Origin: an uncultured Erythrobacter sp.
GTDB taxonomy: Bacteria; Pseudomonadota; Alphaproteobacteria; Sphingomonadales; Sphingomonadaceae
NCBI GenBank assembly: GCA_947503155.1
Contig: CANNCL010000001.1
Coordinates: 992,001-1,056,000 of the forward strand
Length of the DNA: 64,000 nt
Reading direction: 5' to 3'
A program made the translations under genes and the position numbers. A model generated the notes under the pieces. It searched no databases, was not told the DNA's origin, and worked only from the letters and a program-made list of their open reading frames with translations. This document shows positions 1 through 9,141 of the stretch, piece by piece (the first letter of the stretch is position 1; each line of letters opens with the position of its first letter).

Positions 1-639
1 ACGGTCTGCTCCGGCCATCTTTGCGCCTTGGATGACGTTCAGCCCGATCCCGCCAAGTCCGAAGACCACGACATTGTCGCCGGGTTGTACTTTGGCCGTA
101 TTGACCACTGCGCCGACGCCAGTCGTGACGCCGCATCCGACATAACAGGCGGATTGAAACGGCGCGTCACTACGGATTTTTGCAACGGCAATTTCGGGCA
201 AGACGATGAAATTCGAAAAGGTCGAACACCCCATATAATGGTAGATGGCCTCTCCCTTATAGGTCATTCGCGACGTGCCATCGGGCATTAGACCTTGGCC
301 CTGTGTTGCGCGAATGGCGCTGCACAGATTGGTCTTGCCAGAAAGACACATTTTACACTGTCGGCATTCGGGCGTGTAGAGCGGTATGACATGATCATCC
401 GGCGCGACGCTGGTGACACCCGGCCCGATTTCGCGCACGATGCCTGCACCTTCATGGCCAAGCACGCTGGGGAATATCCCTTCGCTGTCCAATCCATCGA
501 GAGTGTAGGCGTCGGTATGACAAATGCCGGTTGCCATGATCTCGACGAGCACCTCGCCGTGCTTTGGCCCTTCGAGGTCGAGTTCAACGATCTCTAGCGG
601 CCTCTTGGCCTCAAATGCGACGGCGGCTCTGGTCTTCAT
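1..639 (-). CDS. S-(hydroxymethyl)glutathione dehydrogenase / class III alcohol dehydrogenase (C-terminus outside window)
   Basis: The 213 N-terminal residues of a zinc-dependent medium-chain alcohol dehydrogenase are present; the gene runs off the left edge. Visible are the catalytic zinc ligand region ([12 protein letters not shown]), the GHEGAG motif, the four-cysteine structural zinc lobe ([15 protein letters not shown]) and the start of the NAD-binding fold (GLGGIGLNV). HTDAYTLDG and the neighbouring TFSNF segment are typical of class III enzymes, which oxidise the glutathione adduct of formaldehyde in the cytoplasm. The ATG at 639 follows a GGAGAG ribosome binding site. The family is clear; the glutathione-dependent specificity is inferred from motif resemblance. 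Confidence 0.9.
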   Translation of the reverse strand, partial: MKTRAAVAFEAKRPLEIVELDLEGPKHGEVLVEIMATGICHTDAYTLDGLDSEGIFPSVLGHEGAGIVREIGPGVTSVAPDDHVIPLYTPECRQCKMCLSGKTNLCSAIRATQGQGLMPDGTSRMTYKGEAIYHYMGCSTFSNFIVLPEIAVAKIRSDAPFQSACYVGCGVTTGVGAVVNTAKVQPGDNVVVFGLGGIGLNVIQGAKMAGADR

Positions 640-751
640 TGAATTACTCTCCGGGCTTCGCACGAAACGAGTGTGCGCCGCCAACTCGACTAGCATAGGG
701 CAAAGAGGTCGCGAAAGACGGTTTAGGCGAATTGGTTCGCCCCGCTTGCCC

Positions 752-1285
752 TCAACGCTCGATCACATCACCGGACATTGGGGCGAGGCGGGCGAGCAGC
801 TTGTTCTGAGCGGCGAAGGGGACCTCAGCCTCTTGCATCGCGACTTGTAAGTTCTCCACCAGCGCGTTCAGATCTTGGCGACGGATACCCAGGCCGGAAT
901 GAGACGATTGCATATCACGCCCAGAATAATCACAGCCCGCATTGAGCAGATAACAAAACTGTTCGCCCAAAGTGCGTTTGATCCGCACAATGTCGTGGCT
1001 GATGAAAATTTCGGCGATGCGCGGGTCAGTTGCGGAAAGATCTATCGCGCGGTCTGCAATGCGCTGGATCCCCTCACGCCCCCCAAATGCCGCGGCAAGG
1101 CGCGTGCTGCGATAGGGATTGGCCCCGGCATTGGCGTTATCTTCAACATAGGGATCGACCGGGAGCTCGCCAGTTTCCGGATCGCGAACTTCTTCTTCAA
1201 CGCCGAACTCTGCGTCCCAATCGACGTTTTCGGCCGGGGCTTGCTGCATGAATAGCAACGCAGCGGTGGAGGTCAGAAGAAGCAT
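752..1285 (-). CDS. Exported group 1 truncated hemoglobin
   Basis: 177 aa. Residues 1 to about 18 form a short hydrophobic leader, residues 20-60 are an acidic linker, and the globin domain begins around residue 64 ([18 protein letters not shown]). The [10 protein letters not shown] segment matches the F-helix region of TrHb1 proteins and places the proximal haem ligand at about His129. Such proteins bind O2 or NO. The leader suggests a periplasmic or membrane-associated location, unusual for a classical cytoplasmic globin. ATG with AGGATC just upstream. It lies 20 bp downstream of a DUF3034 remnant on the same strand. Family assignment is firm; ligand and export are inferred. Confidence 0.85.
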   Translation of the reverse strand: MLLLTSTAALLFMQQAPAENVDWDAEFGVEEEVRDPETGELPVDPYVEDNANAGANPYRSTRLAAAFGGREGIQRIADRAIDLSATDPRIAEIFISHDIVRIKRTLGEQFCYLLNAGCDYSGRDMQSSHSGLGIRRQDLNALVENLQVAMQEAEVPFAAQNKLLARLAPMSGDVIER

Positions 1286-1305
1286 TGTGTGATCCTATTA
1301 GGGGT

Positions 1306-1842
1306 TTAAAAGGCGATTTGGGCCTGAAGAAAACCGCCGCGCTGATCTTCAAAAGTCGCGATCGAGCCAAGATCGACATAGGCCGCCGACAATGTGATGT
1401 TTTCGTTCAATGCATAAGCGGCAAAAATGTCGATCCAATCATCTTCGCCAAGGCCCAAATTATCGGGTTTGGAACGATATTCTGCACCGATCACTGCACG
1501 GCGAGAGAGCTGGTAAGCGAGCGACCCTTCGAATTCGACACGGTAACCGCGTCCCGCTGCGCTGCCAAAACCCAGCAAGCCCAATTGATTGCCCTCTGTT
1601 AGCCGAGCTGCGGCGCTTACTAGTAATGAGTGTTCAAGTAGCAGTTTGGTCGCGCTGAGCGTGTAGTCGATGCCACTATCATCGCCGGCCCCAAGCACCG
1701 CAATGATCGGTCCATCAAGGTTGCGTTTGTATTCAACGCCCACAGCAATCTGCGGCAATAGCGGCGCGCCATAAACGACGTCGCCAACCACGCGCAGTTT
1801 CGCGCCGTAAATGTCTTGGTTGAAAGTGTATCCTTGGCCCAG
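1306..1842 (-). pseudogene. 5'-truncated DUF3034 family outer-membrane-type protein
   Basis: An open frame encodes about 178 residues resembling the C-terminal part of DUF3034 proteins, beta-barrel-like and ending in a terminal aromatic (QAQIAF). The family pattern begins abruptly (LGQGYTFNQDIYGAKLRV), and the codon before it is a TGA at 1843-1845. The stop codon of the upstream DUF2269 gene lies only 4 bases further. No signal peptide or N-terminal strands remain, and the only internal start would be a GTG at 1791. An outer-membrane protein cannot be exported without its leader, so this is most likely a remnant left by a deletion that fused it to the DUF2269 gene end. A short translated cytoplasmic product is an unlikely alternative. 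Confidence 0.7.
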
Positions 1843-1848
1843 TCAAAA

Positions 1849-2322
1849 TCACCACAGGACCGGCTTGCTTGTCATCAACCAAAACACCGCGACAAGCCCT
1901 AAGAATGCGGGCCAGCCAAGCGCAAACCACAGCCGCATAACCTTTTCGTAATTGGAACCGAGCGGTTCATTCTTTTGTCGCGCTTGCTCCGCTAACCGCT
2001 GCGCTTTGATTTGTAGACGCACCACAGGTGCCCAGCACATGAACGCGGTAAAATAGAGGCCATAAGTAACCAAAAGCCAAGGCTCAGTCAGCGAGTAACC
2101 AGAATGATATACGAGCCATAGTCCACTGGCTGGTTGAACGACGCCGCTTGTGCCGGTGAATATCCAATCTGCTTTCACTACCATGCGCCCGACGCTTGCA
2201 ATGGTGGCGGGATCACGCGTCAGATGTGCGTTCCAAAAATACCAAGCAGTCCCCGCGCCAAAACCAAACAGCACCGTACTGCTGATGATGTGCAAAGTTT
2301 TGACAATGAGATATACGTCCAT
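1849..2322 (-). CDS. DUF2269 family integral membrane protein
   Basis: 157 aa with about four membrane helices (around residues 5-28, 45-70, 75-100 and 130-153) and the opening typical of DUF2269 (VYLIVKTLHIISSTVLFG). Function is unknown. Its ATG overlaps the TGA of the SDR-DoxX gene upstream (TGATG), so the two are translationally coupled and probably co-expressed. A GTG one codon earlier is possible but less likely. The stop codon sits directly beside the truncated DUF3034 remnant, suggesting a deletion ended here. The product itself appears full length. Confidence 0.8.
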   Translation of the reverse strand: MDVYLIVKTLHIISSTVLFGFGAGTAWYFWNAHLTRDPATIASVGRMVVKADWIFTGTSGVVQPASGLWLVYHSGYSLTEPWLLVTYGLYFTAFMCWAPVVRLQIKAQRLAEQARQKNEPLGSNYEKVMRLWFALGWPAFLGLVAVFWLMTSKPVLW

Positions 2323-3602
2323 CACCTGTTATCCTTGATCGCGCCGTGAACCGCGATGAGCATCAGAATCGGAAGATTTTTCAACAGAGGGCCAAGCGGT
2401 TCGAGCCACAATTGCGGTGCCGCCGCACTAATTACGATCGTATAGCCAAGCACGAAAAGCAGTTGCACACCGGTGCTCCACCGAGCTTTACGGTCCATCA
2501 CCACAAGCGCCGCGATGGCGATATCGGCAAGACTCGCCCCTATTTGTAGCGGTGCGACCAGACGGCTTTCCAAGCCAAGAGAGGTGGCAATTTCTTCGGC
2601 AGCCTCAGCCCCATGAAACAAACCAAGCCATGCCGAAGTCAGCCACAACAGAACCAAAATCGCTGTGGTGGTGGGCGCCAAAAAGAACAGTTTGGCGTGC
2701 CAACGATCCTGAACTTGAGCCGGGCGCGCCAGCAACGCATCTTCCAAACTACGCGGCCTAAACCCTACCGCTTCGGCATAAGTAGCGCTGTCGCCGGAAT
2801 TTCCCGCCACAAGTTGTGAGAGGCTATTGCTGGAAATCGGTCCAGTCCCGGCGAGGTCGCCAATGCGTGCCGCTGCGCGCATAACAGGCATAGGAATTGC
2901 CACGAAGCGTGACTGGCCAAATCCAAGCCAAGCACGATAGCGTTCAAGCAATTCTTTAAGATTGATCGTGTCGGGGCCAACGGGTTCAAGAACCCGGCCA
3001 TAAAAGCTGTCATTCCCGCATATCAACGTCACACTCTGCGCCAAATCTCTTGCATGGATTGGCGTGAACAAAAACTCGCCATCACCGGGCACTGGAGTAA
3101 GAAACGGCAGGCCCGCCATTCCCCTGATCAAAGATGTGCCGCCGTAACTGCCATCACCGTAAACCAAGGAAGGCCGAAGGATTGTCCAATCCAGCCCCGC
3201 AGCGCGCAGCTCCTTTTCCCCGCCCAGTTTCGCTGCAGAATAGTCGGTAGCCACATCTTCGCGTGCACTAATCGCTGAGATCAGGACGACATGCTTTACC
3301 CCGACCTTTGCCGCTGCATTGTAGAGCGCCTTGGGAAAGTCCACATGGATCGCGTCCATCTGACTGCCTCTTAGAATTCCTGCGGTATTGACGACACAAT
3401 CAACGCCGGTGAGGCGATCGCGCCAAGACTCCATGTCAGTGGCCTTGGCCAGGTCCATCTGCTGAAATTCGACTGTGGGGAATGCCTCAGGCAGATTTCC
3501 CAAACTGCGCACGGCTCCAATGATTTCGTGGCCGCCTGTCAGAAGGTCGGACATGATATGCCGGCCGATAAATCCGCCCGCGCCCAGTACCATTATCTTC
3601 AT
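2322..3602 (-). CDS. NAD(P)-binding SDR/epimerase-like protein with C-terminal DoxX-like membrane domain
   Basis: 426 aa. Residues 1-290 are an atypical short-chain dehydrogenase fold: an N-terminal dinucleotide loop (GAGGFIGRHI), a conserved VVNTAGIL strand, and a DYSAAKLGGE segment in place of the classical YxxxK site (tyrosine and lysine both present). It resembles the NDUFA9/NmrA-like group that binds NAD(P)H without a defined substrate. Residues 305-425 hold four hydrophobic helices of DoxX-like character. ATG at 3602 is preferred over the TTG two codons earlier because TGGAG lies 8 bases upstream. Coupled to DUF2269 downstream; the pair is likely one membrane-associated redox unit. Substrate unknown. 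Confidence 0.8.
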   Translation of the reverse strand: MKIMVLGAGGFIGRHIMSDLLTGGHEIIGAVRSLGNLPEAFPTVEFQQMDLAKATDMESWRDRLTGVDCVVNTAGILRGSQMDAIHVDFPKALYNAAAKVGVKHVVLISAISAREDVATDYSAAKLGGEKELRAAGLDWTILRPSLVYGDGSYGGTSLIRGMAGLPFLTPVPGDGEFLFTPIHARDLAQSVTLICGNDSFYGRVLEPVGPDTINLKELLERYRAWLGFGQSRFVAIPMPVMRAAARIGDLAGTGPISSNSLSQLVAGNSGDSATYAEAVGFRPRSLEDALLARPAQVQDRWHAKLFFLAPTTTAILVLLWLTSAWLGLFHGAEAAEEIATSLGLESRLVAPLQIGASLADIAIAALVVMDRKARWSTGVQLLFVLGYTIVISAAAPQLWLEPLGPLLKNLPILMLIAVHGAIKDNR

Positions 3603-3816
3603 CAGCAACTCCAGTTACAAACCGAATAGCTGCACTTGTTTGCCGGGTCAGCAATATATTTGATCTTCAAGGTCCCTCAAACCACCGCCGAATGTTCGGC
3701 TCCGCCCTAAAACTTCTGTTTAAGATTGGGGCTAAGATCGGCGCGGCCGGCAATGGTCCATTTGCAGACGCGCAAAATGGAGCTCGCATCTTTGCCCGCC
3801 GAAGCGTCGCCGGCTG

Positions 3817-4854
3817 TCAGTAACCTGCGCTTTGTTTGACCAATTGATCAATCTCTGCCCGCCTCTCCGCAACCTCGTCTGCATCTAGAAACGAGCCTTC
3901 GAACGAGTTGACGGCGAGCGTCGCAATTTCCTCAATTGTCAGATCAAGCGCATTGGCGACTGCGTGGTAGTTGTCGTTGATATACCCACCAAAATAGGAG
4001 GGGTCATCAGAATTGACCGTCGCCTTAACGCCCTGATCAAGCATGGTTTTTACCGGGCTTTTGGCGATATCGTTGATTACGCACAGTTTCAGATTTGATA
4101 GAGGGCAAAGGGTTAGGGTGTACCCATCATCCACAATGCGTTTTATCAGCGCCTTATCCTCAAGCGCGCGATTGCCATGGTCGATCCGGTCGATACGGAG
4201 CGTGTCGAGGGCTTGCCAAACATAGTCAGGCGGGCCTTCTTCTCCTGCATGCGCGACGAGCCTTAGCCCGCGATCGCGGCATTTCGCGAAGACCCTGGCA
4301 AACTTCTCCGGTGGATGGCCGACTTCAGAGGAATCCAAGCCAACCCCGGCAATTCGTTCCAACCAAGGTTCAGCCTCAGCCAAAGTCGCGAAGGCACTTT
4401 CTTCACTGAGATGTCTGAGGAAGCACATGATCAGTTTTGAACTTATGCCAAAACGTTGCTGGCCATCGTCAAGCGCGCGCAGAATGCCCGAGATCACTCG
4501 GCCGAAGGGAATGCCGCGTTCAGTGTGGCCCTGCGGATCAAAGAAGATCTCGGCGTGCCGGACATTGTCCCGATGGACGCGATCGAGATAGGCTATCGTC
4601 AGATCATAAAAATCCTGTTCTTCGATCAACACTTGCATGCCGAGATAGTAGAGGTCGAGAAATTCCTGCAGGTTGGCAAATTGATAGGCAGCGGAGATCG
4701 CCTCAACGCTGTCATAGGGCAACTGCACCCCGTTTCGATTAGCCAGCGCAAACATCATTTGGGGCTCGAGCGAGCCTTCGATATGCAAATGAAGCTCAGC
4801 CTTTGGGACCGCAGCAATGAAGGCTTCTCGCTTTTTTCGGTAAGCCTGGGTCAT
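3817..4854 (-). CDS. Adenine deaminase (adenosine deaminase family)
   Basis: 345 aa metal-dependent purine deaminase. Motifs in order: zinc ligands ELHLHIEGSL near residue 20; HAGEEGPPDYVW with the metal His and catalytic Glu; RIDHGNRALED; CPLSNLKL; and the zinc Asp in NSDDPSYFGGYINDN. The HAGEEGPP and DDPxYFGGY signatures match the subgroup that includes the characterised adenine deaminase PA0148, so adenine to hypoxanthine is more likely than adenosine to inosine. Start and stop overlap (TGATG) with the phosphoribosyltransferase upstream, which would take hypoxanthine to IMP. Subfamily specificity is inferred. Confidence 0.85.
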   Translation of the reverse strand: MTQAYRKKREAFIAAVPKAELHLHIEGSLEPQMMFALANRNGVQLPYDSVEAISAAYQFANLQEFLDLYYLGMQVLIEEQDFYDLTIAYLDRVHRDNVRHAEIFFDPQGHTERGIPFGRVISGILRALDDGQQRFGISSKLIMCFLRHLSEESAFATLAEAEPWLERIAGVGLDSSEVGHPPEKFARVFAKCRDRGLRLVAHAGEEGPPDYVWQALDTLRIDRIDHGNRALEDKALIKRIVDDGYTLTLCPLSNLKLCVINDIAKSPVKTMLDQGVKATVNSDDPSYFGGYINDNYHAVANALDLTIEEIATLAVNSFEGSFLDADEVAERRAEIDQLVKQSAGY

Positions 4855-5429
4855 CAAGGCGCTCCGCTCCTATCTCGCAATTTGAGGATTTCGTCGGCAC
4901 AAGGCTTGTTTAGCCTAATCTCTTCGTCGGTAAGGCCGTCAATTTCGTGGGGGAAGATTAACCAGTCCTCAGTCGATCGCATATGGTAGTCCGGCGTCAG
5001 CGATGTTTGGTTTTTGGAAGGTTTGTAAAACACCGTTGCGATCTTGATCGTCGAGGGGGTGTTGCGCCTGCAACGCTCGTTCAATTCGTTTATGAACGCC
5101 TCCACCGACTTGCCGGTATCAAATACATCGTCGACGATCAGCAGCGCATCCTCAGCATTGAGCGTGTCGATCAGATATCCGAGCGCATACACCTTTACCA
5201 CCCGCTTCTGCTGGCCAATGCCGCTATATGAAGACGTGCGAATGGCGATATGATCGCATTGAATGCCGCGGTATTCGAGCAATTCTTGCACCGCGATACC
5301 TATCGGTGCCCCGCCTCGCCAAATCCCAACTATGTGTGTCGGGACAAAGCCGGACTCGACGATCTGATTTGCCAGAGCAAAAGAGAGTTCAAGCAGTTGA
5401 TTGGCATCCAGATAGATTTTTTGTCCCAC
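4854..5429 (-). CDS. Hypoxanthine/xanthine-type purine phosphoribosyltransferase
   Basis: 191 aa type I phosphoribosyltransferase. The PRPP-binding loop is LLIVDDVFDTGKSV at about residues 96-109, and the pyrophosphate loop is WRGGAPIG near residue 38. The sequence resembles bacterial hypoxanthine or xanthine-guanine enzymes, which transfer ribose-5-phosphate from PRPP to a purine base in the cytoplasm. GTG at 5429 is chosen because GGAGGA lies just upstream; a longer frame starting at 5468 lacks such a site. Translationally coupled to the deaminase downstream, giving a compact salvage pair. The exact base preference is not decidable from the sequence. Confidence 0.85.
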   Translation of the reverse strand: MGQKIYLDANQLLELSFALANQIVESGFVPTHIVGIWRGGAPIGIAVQELLEYRGIQCDHIAIRTSSYSGIGQQKRVVKVYALGYLIDTLNAEDALLIVDDVFDTGKSVEAFINELNERCRRNTPSTIKIATVFYKPSKNQTSLTPDYHMRSTEDWLIFPHEIDGLTDEEIRLNKPCADEILKLRDRSGAP

Positions 5430-5665
5430 GCTTCCTCCAATGACCACAGAACGACCAGAGTGGCACAATGATGCCAGCAGGAGAAGGTGATGCCCTCAAT
5501 TGAAACGTGAATTGTGGGTAGGCTAACCGAAACAAAGGCCCAATCACGATTATCTCTCAACTCGGACCGCATGGTTTGCAACTGCAGCGAACACAGCGCA
5601 GAATAGCGCCCTTTCGGGTCAATTCCTGTTATCCGGTGATGTTTTGATGCCCACTCAGGACTACT

Positions 5666-5752
5666 TGGTGCGGTCGAGAAGACTCGAACTTCCACGGCCT
5701 TTCGGCCACAACGACCTCAACGTTGCGCGTCTACCAGTTCCGCCACGACCGC
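5666..5752 (-). tRNA. tRNA-Leu (anticodon GAG)
   Basis: An 87-base class II tRNA read on the minus strand. The acceptor stem GCGGTCG pairs with CGACCGC, followed by discriminator A and an encoded CCA. The anticodon stem CAACG/CGTTG closes the loop TTGAGGT, giving anticodon GAG. The long variable arm (GTGGCCGAAAGGCCGT) and the GTTCGAGTC T-arm fit leucine tRNAs. Confidence 0.97.
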
Positions 5753-5953
5753 ACTCGGGTTCGGCAGGATCGCTGATGCGGTCCTGCGGGGTAGGAGCGC
5801 GCCACTAGCAAGGGGCCTTAATGGGCGCAAGGGCTTTGATGCCGCTGTTGCCCACCATCTGCAAAAGTAAGGTGGCGCGCGCGATTGTCCCGCGACGGGA
5901 CCAAGTTAAGGATCGCCTTGTGAAAATGGTAAATTCTGCGGAAACCATTTCGC

Positions 5954-6193
5954 ATGAGCTTCGCCGCCGCCTTTATCGTTATCGTGCAAAGCGCCGCGAC
6001 TGTGTCGGGCGGGGACGCGCCTGCCGCACGCGCTGCTCCGGTCGCTGAACGAGTGACCGCGAGCGCCCGAGTGCTTCGACCGGCCCGCATCAGTTTCTTG
6101 GTCGCAGACGGAGAAACAGCGGAAGAAGACCGCAATCGCGCCGTCCAACGCGGCCGCGATAATGCCGGCACAGTTTGGATTGAATTCAGTTAA
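5954..6193 (+). CDS. Small exported hypothetical protein
   Basis: 79 aa. Residues 1 to about 25 look like a short signal peptide (AAFIVIVQSAATVSGG). The remainder is charged and contains VLRPARISF, which I recall as recurring in small secreted proteins of sphingomonads, and it ends in VWIEFS. The frame is isolated: tRNA-Leu lies upstream on the opposite strand and the zinc-ribbon gene converges downstream. No function can be assigned. The ATG has no strong ribosome binding site, so the call rests mainly on the leader and the absence of a competing frame. Confidence 0.5.
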   Translation: MSFAAAFIVIVQSAATVSGGDAPAARAAPVAERVTASARVLRPARISFLVADGETAEEDRNRAVQRGRDNAGTVWIEFS

Positions 6194-6218
6194 AGCGGGT
6201 CTTGGGTTCGATCCCAAA

Positions 6219-7268
6219 TCAGCTTGGCGACCAACCAATTTCGGCGGCTTTTGCTGAAGCGGGAATGTCAGTCACTGCTTCCGTGACGTTGAGGCTTTCA
6301 CCCGGCGCCAACTCGTTTTTCGATGGCACAACGACCCAGCTATAGACGTTTTTCTCACGCTCATCACGGAACACGATCAGCAAGCTTGGAACACTGACGC
6401 TTTCTTGACCGGTGTTGCGGATGCTGCCGCGGACACGGAAAATCTCTTCGCCTGAATCGAGTGTTTCCTTACGCTGCTGGCTTGATGGAAAATCAAGTTC
6501 GAGGTCGGCTTTGCCAATGCCAAAGGTTGGGCGGTTGACCGGAAACCAATCGGGCAAACCGTAATAATTCACGGCAACCGCTGTACCCGATGCAAGAAAA
6601 GCGAAGATACAAGCAGCGATCGTCCACATCTTGAGCGAATTGCGTCTGCGCGTAAAAGGTGGGCTGTAGTCAAAAGTCGATCGTTCGTCTTCGTCGAAAG
6701 TGTCGTCAAAACCGTAATCAGCACTTTCGGGCAGAGCATCGGCGCGCTCTCCTGCGAGCGGATCGGTGTCTGAACCGTCAGAATTATCTAGCGAATCATC
6801 GAAGGCATCTTCGATTGAGTCTCGTTCCTGCGCTTCGGCGGTCGAAGGGGTCTCTTGCCCCATTCCCTGCTTCAAAGCGCGCGCAGCGATCCCCTCGCCA
6901 GACGAACCGGCAAGATTGCCGCTATCTGGATGGTCTTGCGTTCGCCAATGGCTGATCGATGGTCCCGCTGTGTCGCCGCTTACTTTGTCATCACCGTCCC
7001 CTTGCGCTTTGGGTTCAACGGGCTTTGGAGCAGGAGCCGCGGGCGCAGGAGCGGGCTCGCGTTCTCCAGCTGGTGCCGGTTCTGACTCAGCGTTTGCGGG
7101 CGTATTTTCAGCAGCGTCGCCGTCAACTTGCTGCGTCAGATCAAGCGGTGCGGGGTCCTGAAACCAGCTGTGTTTGCACTTGGCACAGCGCACAGTCCGG
7201 CCATCGGTACCAATCGCAGATTCTGGCACAACATAGCGTGTGTCGCAGGCAGGGCAGGATATGATCAT
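6219..7268 (-). CDS. Zinc-ribbon (MJ0042) and DUF3426 membrane protein
   Basis: 349 aa. Residues 1-38 hold an MJ0042-type zinc ribbon with two CxxC pairs (CPACDTRY and CAKCKHSW). Residues 45-200 are low-complexity, acidic and rich in Pro, Ala and Glu. One transmembrane helix (MWTIAACIFAFLASGTAVAV) follows around residue 210. The C-terminal part is a DUF3426 beta-rich domain with the typical RVRGSIRNTG segment. The predicted topology is a cytoplasmic zinc finger with a periplasmic domain. Function is unknown. It is divergent from ftsE, a neighbourhood seen in other alphaproteobacteria. Confidence 0.85.
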   Translation of the reverse strand: MIISCPACDTRYVVPESAIGTDGRTVRCAKCKHSWFQDPAPLDLTQQVDGDAAENTPANAESEPAPAGEREPAPAPAAPAPKPVEPKAQGDGDDKVSGDTAGPSISHWRTQDHPDSGNLAGSSGEGIAARALKQGMGQETPSTAEAQERDSIEDAFDDSLDNSDGSDTDPLAGERADALPESADYGFDDTFDEDERSTFDYSPPFTRRRNSLKMWTIAACIFAFLASGTAVAVNYYGLPDWFPVNRPTFGIGKADLELDFPSSQQRKETLDSGEEIFRVRGSIRNTGQESVSVPSLLIVFRDEREKNVYSWVVVPSKNELAPGESLNVTEAVTDIPASAKAAEIGWSPS

Positions 7269-7446
7269 ACCCTATTGGCAATAGTGCGCGGTGGTGCGGG
7301 CACAAGGCCAGCGGCGGCAAGCAGGTCCGAATCGGCGTATTTTTCCACATTGCTGCGCGTGAATTGCGCATAAATTGTGCGTTAGTGACGATTTGCCGGG
7401 CGATTGCGGGAATGTTGGGCTTTCCCGATGCAAGCCACGCTGATAA

Positions 7447-8211
7447 ATGCGCGGCATGACCGACAGGCCGTCTGAAATTGTGAAATTCGACAATGTGGGC
7501 CTGCGCTATGGCACCGACCCCGAAGTGCTGAGCGATCTCAGTTTCACCTTGTTCCCCGGCAGTTTCTATTTCCTAACCGGCGCCAGCGGCGCGGGTAAGA
7601 CAAGCTTGCTCAAACTGCTCTATCTTGCGCAGCGGCCATCGCGCGGCAGTATCCGGATGTTCGGCAAGGATATGATCACATTGCCCCGCACGCGTTTGCC
7701 CGATTTTCGGCGGCGGCTTGGCGTGGTGTTTCAAAACTTTCGTCTGGTCCCGCATTTGTCAGCTTTTGATAATGTGGCGCTTCCCCTTCGGCTGTCTGGC
7801 ACAAGTGAGGCGAAGGTCATCAAGGCCGTGTCTGATATGTTGGAGTGGGTTGGCCTGTCGCACCGCGCGCAGGCAATTCCGGCGACAATGTCAGGCGGGG
7901 AACAGCAGCGCGTCGCAATTGCACGCGCTGTGATTGCCCGCCCACAAATGCTGATCGCTGATGAGCCAACAGGCAATGTTGATCCAGATATGGCGCTCAA
8001 ATTGCTCCGGCTGTTTGAGGCACTGAACAACCGGGTTGGCACCACAGTGATCGTGGCGACGCATGACGTACATTTGCTCAAGAAAGTGCCGGATTCGCTG
8101 ATTATGCGTCTCCAGAAAGGGCGCCTGTCTGATCCGACGGGGGCATTGCGCTACCCACCGAGGCCGAGCGGCGCTGCGAAAACCAACTCCAAGCCGAGCG
8201 GAAGCGCATGA
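7447..8211 (+). CDS. ftsE: Cell division ATP-binding protein FtsE
   Basis: 254 aa ABC ATPase. Walker A GASGAGKTS near residue 45; Q-loop VFQNFRLVPHLSAFDNV, characteristic of FtsE; signature MSGGEQQRVAIARA; Walker B LIADEPTG; switch histidine in VATHDVHLL. FtsE with FtsX controls periplasmic cell-wall amidases at the septum. The stop overlaps the ftsX start (ATGA). A second ATG three codons later (7456) is an equally good start; neither has a clear ribosome binding site. The C-terminal 25 residues are basic and Pro/Ser-rich. Confidence 0.95.
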   Translation: MRGMTDRPSEIVKFDNVGLRYGTDPEVLSDLSFTLFPGSFYFLTGASGAGKTSLLKLLYLAQRPSRGSIRMFGKDMITLPRTRLPDFRRRLGVVFQNFRLVPHLSAFDNVALPLRLSGTSEAKVIKAVSDMLEWVGLSHRAQAIPATMSGGEQQRVAIARAVIARPQMLIADEPTGNVDPDMALKLLRLFEALNNRVGTTVIVATHDVHLLKKVPDSLIMRLQKGRLSDPTGALRYPPRPSGAAKTNSKPSGSA

Positions 8212-9137
8212 GCACGCCGCCTTTACCCGATGAGCAAGCACGCAATGCGGCTCCGATGAAGCCTAGCACCACGGCGCGGCTCTTGCCCCATACGCGGTTT
8301 GGTGGGCCGATCCCGTGGGTGATCGCGATTTTGATCGCGCTGGTGGTGATCGCGTCGGCGGGCGGGCTGGCATTGCGAAATTTGGCTGACAATGCTCGCG
8401 CTGATTTGTCCGATGCTGTTACCGTGCAGATCATCGAGGCCGATGCGGAAATCCGCTCTGCACAGGCCAGCGCGGCGGCTGAGGCAATGGCGGCTCACCC
8501 GCTCGTGACCTCGGTTCGGATTGTGCCTGAGGCTGAACTCAGCGAATTGTTGGAGCCGTGGCTGGGCGCCAGCGCGGGGACCGATGATGTGCCGATCCCG
8601 GCGCTGATCGATGTCGAGCTATCCCGGCGCGCAAATTCGCAAGAAGTCGCGCAATTGCAAGCGGCTTTGGACGGCGCGGTAGAAGGTGCGCGTGTTGACG
8701 CGCAATCGGAATGGCTGCGCCCGGTTTATGATGCGCTCGCCGCGATGCAATATCTCGCGCTTGCTCTTATCGCTCTGGTGGCATTTGCGACAGCGGCGGC
8801 GGTGTGGCTGGCGGCGCGCAGTGCCTTTTCCAATCATGAGGAAACGGTTGAGATTATCCATTTGCTGGGCGGAACCGATGCACAAGTGACGCGTATTTTC
8901 CAACGCTCGGTTTTGCGCGATGCGGTGTTTGGGGCGTCTATGGGGCTGGTGCTCGGGCTGGGTGCGGTGTGGCTGCTGGGTCAGCAATTCGCAGGGCTCG
9001 ACAGCGGTATGATCGGTGGCGGCGGTCTGAATTTGTTCGACTGGCTGGTAATTGCGCTGATACCGCTTGGCGGCGTTCTGCTTGCGCTCATAACCGGGCG
9101 CATAACGATTGGTTTTGCGCTAAGGTCGATGTTGTAA
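8208..9137 (+). CDS. ftsX: Cell division membrane protein FtsX
   Basis: 309 aa. A cytoplasmic N-terminus is followed by TM1 (around residues 35-58), a periplasmic domain of about 120 residues, and three further helices (around 180-205, 235-260 and 275-300). This is the four-helix FtsX architecture. The HLLGGTDAQVTRIFQRSVLRDAVFGA region is the coupling segment to FtsE. It overlaps ftsE by 4 bases and is followed 4 bases later by the DUF218 gene, so the three are an operon. The pair would couple ATP hydrolysis to septal peptidoglycan hydrolase activation. Confidence 0.93.
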   Translation: MSTPPLPDEQARNAAPMKPSTTARLLPHTRFGGPIPWVIAILIALVVIASAGGLALRNLADNARADLSDAVTVQIIEADAEIRSAQASAAAEAMAAHPLVTSVRIVPEAELSELLEPWLGASAGTDDVPIPALIDVELSRRANSQEVAQLQAALDGAVEGARVDAQSEWLRPVYDALAAMQYLALALIALVAFATAAAVWLAARSAFSNHEETVEIIHLLGGTDAQVTRIFQRSVLRDAVFGASMGLVLGLGAVWLLGQQFAGLDSGMIGGGGLNLFDWLVIALIPLGGVLLALITGRITIGFALRSML

Positions 9138-9141
9138 GATT

